A DNA stretch of 6,795 nt from Coriobacteriaceae bacterium (lineage in GTDB: Bacteria; Actinomycetota; Coriobacteriia; Anaerosomatales; SLCP01). Below are positions 5,798 to 6,795 of this stretch, one piece after another. The notes beneath the pieces are model-generated. The model saw only the letters and a list, made by a program, of their open reading frames with translations. It did no database searches and was not told the DNA's origin. The position numbers were made by a program, and so were the translations under genes. Where the stretch lies: positions 1-6,795 of the forward strand of contig PWVH01000069.1 in assembly GCA_003563465.1 (NCBI GenBank). The letters run 5' to 3'. The first letter of the stretch is position 1. Every line of letters starts with the position of its first letter.

Positions 5798-5809
5798 CGA
5801 GACGTCTCG
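5798..5809. repeat. Perfect 12-bp palindrome upstream of the selC promoter
   Basis: CGAGACGTCTCG is its own reverse complement and ends 1 bp upstream of the selC -35 box. It lies between the TAG-TAA tandem stops of the kinase-like gene and the promoter. It is well placed for an activator or repressor dimer. With no loop and no T-run it does not look like a terminator. Confidence 0.5.
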
Positions 5810-5825
5810 CGGCATCCGGCGGTTA

Positions 5826-6725
5826 CTACCCGCAGGCATCGAGCCCGCAAGCACCTGCCCACTCGCACAGATTGTCTGCGAATACCTCCGGCAGCTGGGC
5901 CACCAGGTCAGAAGCGTGATGATTCGGCCTGGCACCCATTGCGACTCCCGCGGCCCTGTTGGAGCGCGAAGCGCACACGGCGGCATCCACCGTCGGGAAG
6001 CCAGCGGCTAGGAACGCGGCGGCCAGACCGGTGATCGTGTCGCCGGTACCGCCTATAGCCTCGAGTTCGGGCACGCACGGATCCTCTACCACCGCGACGA
6101 CCTCGCCGTCTTGGGCAATGTGGTCGCGCACGCCCTTAATCAACAGCACGCGCGAGGAGCCGCCGGTCTCCGTAGCCTTGCGCGCAAGCTCGACAGGGTC
6201 GAAGCCATTGGTCCCAAACAGATAATGCGATACGTAGGCAGGATGGGTTACGCACGGATCGGCCAGGAAGCCGACCTCGCCAACGTCGGGCGTCATGAGC
6301 TCGAACCGTGGCGCAAGACCTACGGCCTTCGCCGCGTACATGCCCCCAGCGTCGGCGACCAACGTAGCATCGGCGGCGCAGGTTGCGAGTTCCTCGACCG
6401 CGTGCTTCATGAGCGCCATGATCGGCTGCATGTAGTGGAACGCGATCACGGTCGGTCCGTGCGTGGCACATGCCTCGGCTAGGCGCGCGAACACGGCTCG
6501 CGTCCCGTCGCCGCGACCGATGTCGCCTCCGACAATCGCCCGGGGCGGTTCGACTCCCAGGTGGCCGGCCACCTGACAGGCCGCGCCAAGCATGGCCGAG
6601 GTGCCCTGAGACGCGGGTACGCGTACCCCCTCTATCAGCAGCGTGCCGTCAGGCTCGAGAGTCACGTCGCCCTCGAGCACGGGGCCACCGCTCACCGGAT
6701 ACGTCGCGACTACGAGGAGGCTCAT
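5826..6725 (-). CDS. Ribokinase-superfamily protein resembling NAD(P)H-hydrate dehydratase (COG0063-like)
   Basis: A 299-residue cytoplasmic protein. The C-terminal half carries the ribokinase-fold nucleotide site: LMTPDVGEVGFL (143-154), LLIKGVRDHIA (194-204) and IGGTGDTITGLAAAFLAAG (224-242), where Asp229 of GTGD is the expected catalytic base. These match the PF01256 family, which repairs hydrated NAD(P)H using ATP or ADP. The N-terminal half (PASQGTSAMLGAA, AIVGGDIGRGDGTRAVF) is not the typical Nnr beginning, and no epimerase (NAXE) domain is fused. It may therefore be a different kinase of the same fold, and the substrate is unknown. Cys287, Cys293 and Cys298 cluster at the C-terminus. 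The ATG overlaps the preceding gene by 4 bp (ATGA), with a G-rich run (GAGGGGGG) upstream as ribosome site. Tandem stops TAG-TAA close it, 65 bp before selC. Confidence 0.68.
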   Translation of the reverse strand: MSLLVVATYPVSGGPVLEGDVTLEPDGTLLIEGVRVPASQGTSAMLGAACQVAGHLGVEPPRAIVGGDIGRGDGTRAVFARLAEACATHGPTVIAFHYMQPIMALMKHAVEELATCAADATLVADAGGMYAAKAVGLAPRFELMTPDVGEVGFLADPCVTHPAYVSHYLFGTNGFDPVELARKATETGGSSRVLLIKGVRDHIAQDGEVVAVVEDPCVPELEAIGGTGDTITGLAAAFLAAGFPTVDAAVCASRSNRAAGVAMGARPNHHASDLVAQLPEVFADNLCEWAGACGLDACG

Positions 6726-6795
6726 TCGGTTGCACCCCCCTCGAGCTGCGCTTTCACTTCGAGGTAGGCACGATCGAGCATGAGGCCGCAGAGCG
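6722..6795 (-). CDS. C-terminal end of an unidentified protein, cut by the right edge
   Basis: The last 23 codons of a minus-strand reading frame are visible, ending DRAYLEVKAQLEGGATE and TGA (6722-6724). The stop overlaps the start of the kinase-like gene as ATGA, which argues that this is the real frame and that the two genes are translationally coupled. Of the other two minus-strand frames, one stops after 13 codons and one stays open but lacks protein-like composition. Too little is present to name the family. Confidence 0.6.
   Translation of the reverse strand, partial: LCGLMLDRAYLEVKAQLEGGATE

Noticed and set aside
5251..5919. 222-codon plus-strand open frame over the end of phr and selC
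   Set aside because: It is out of frame with the photolyase, runs antisense through a structured tRNA gene and has low-complexity, non-protein-like composition. It is a shadow of high GC.

Overview
This GC-rich, gene-dense window reads as bacterial chromosome with no sign of phage, transposon or CRISPR. High GC, GTG and TTG starts, strong AGGAGG ribosome sites, 4-bp ATGA overlaps and a selenocysteine tRNA together suggest a selenium-using, perhaps anaerobic, actinobacterial lineage such as Coriobacteriia. That placement is inference and is weak.

Layout, left to right. (1) Minus strand, 1-968: nearly all of a polyprenyl (prenyl diphosphate) synthase whose C-terminus runs off the left edge, with a promoter candidate in the 128-bp gap upstream. 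(2) Minus strand, 1097-4065: a tightly packed four-gene operon. In transcription order it encodes a DUF523 (TudS/RudS-type thiouracil desulfidase-like) protein with an unrecognised C-terminal half, a small nitroreductase, a FetA-type ABC ATPase and a FetB-type permease. (3) Divergent from it, plus strand, 4160-5605: a class I DNA photolyase. The two transcription units share a 94-bp intergenic region containing a short inverted repeat. (4) Minus strand, 5664-5760: selC, a complete tRNA-Sec with encoded CCA. It has its own near-consensus promoter, and a perfect 12-bp palindrome lies directly upstream of that promoter. A hairpin separates it from the convergent photolyase. (5) Minus strand, 5826-6725: a ribokinase-superfamily protein resembling NAD(P)H-hydrate dehydratase. 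It overlaps by 4 bp the last 23 codons of an unidentified gene entering from the right edge.

How the parts may work together. DUF523 desulfidases use a [4Fe-4S] cluster to remove sulfur from thio-uracils. The RudS members (DUF523 plus DUF1722) act on 4-thiouridine in tRNA, which is the bacterial near-UV photosensor. E. coli keeps a DUF1722 gene (ybgA) next to phr. Here a DUF523 gene is again beside a photolyase, but its C-terminal domain does not show the DUF1722 pattern. It is also translationally linked to a nitroreductase and an iron-export transporter. A light/UV-linked RNA desulfuration and iron-handling unit is the most interesting hypothesis in the window. The selC gene shows that the host decodes UGA as selenocysteine, although no selenoprotein or Sec-machinery gene was seen here.
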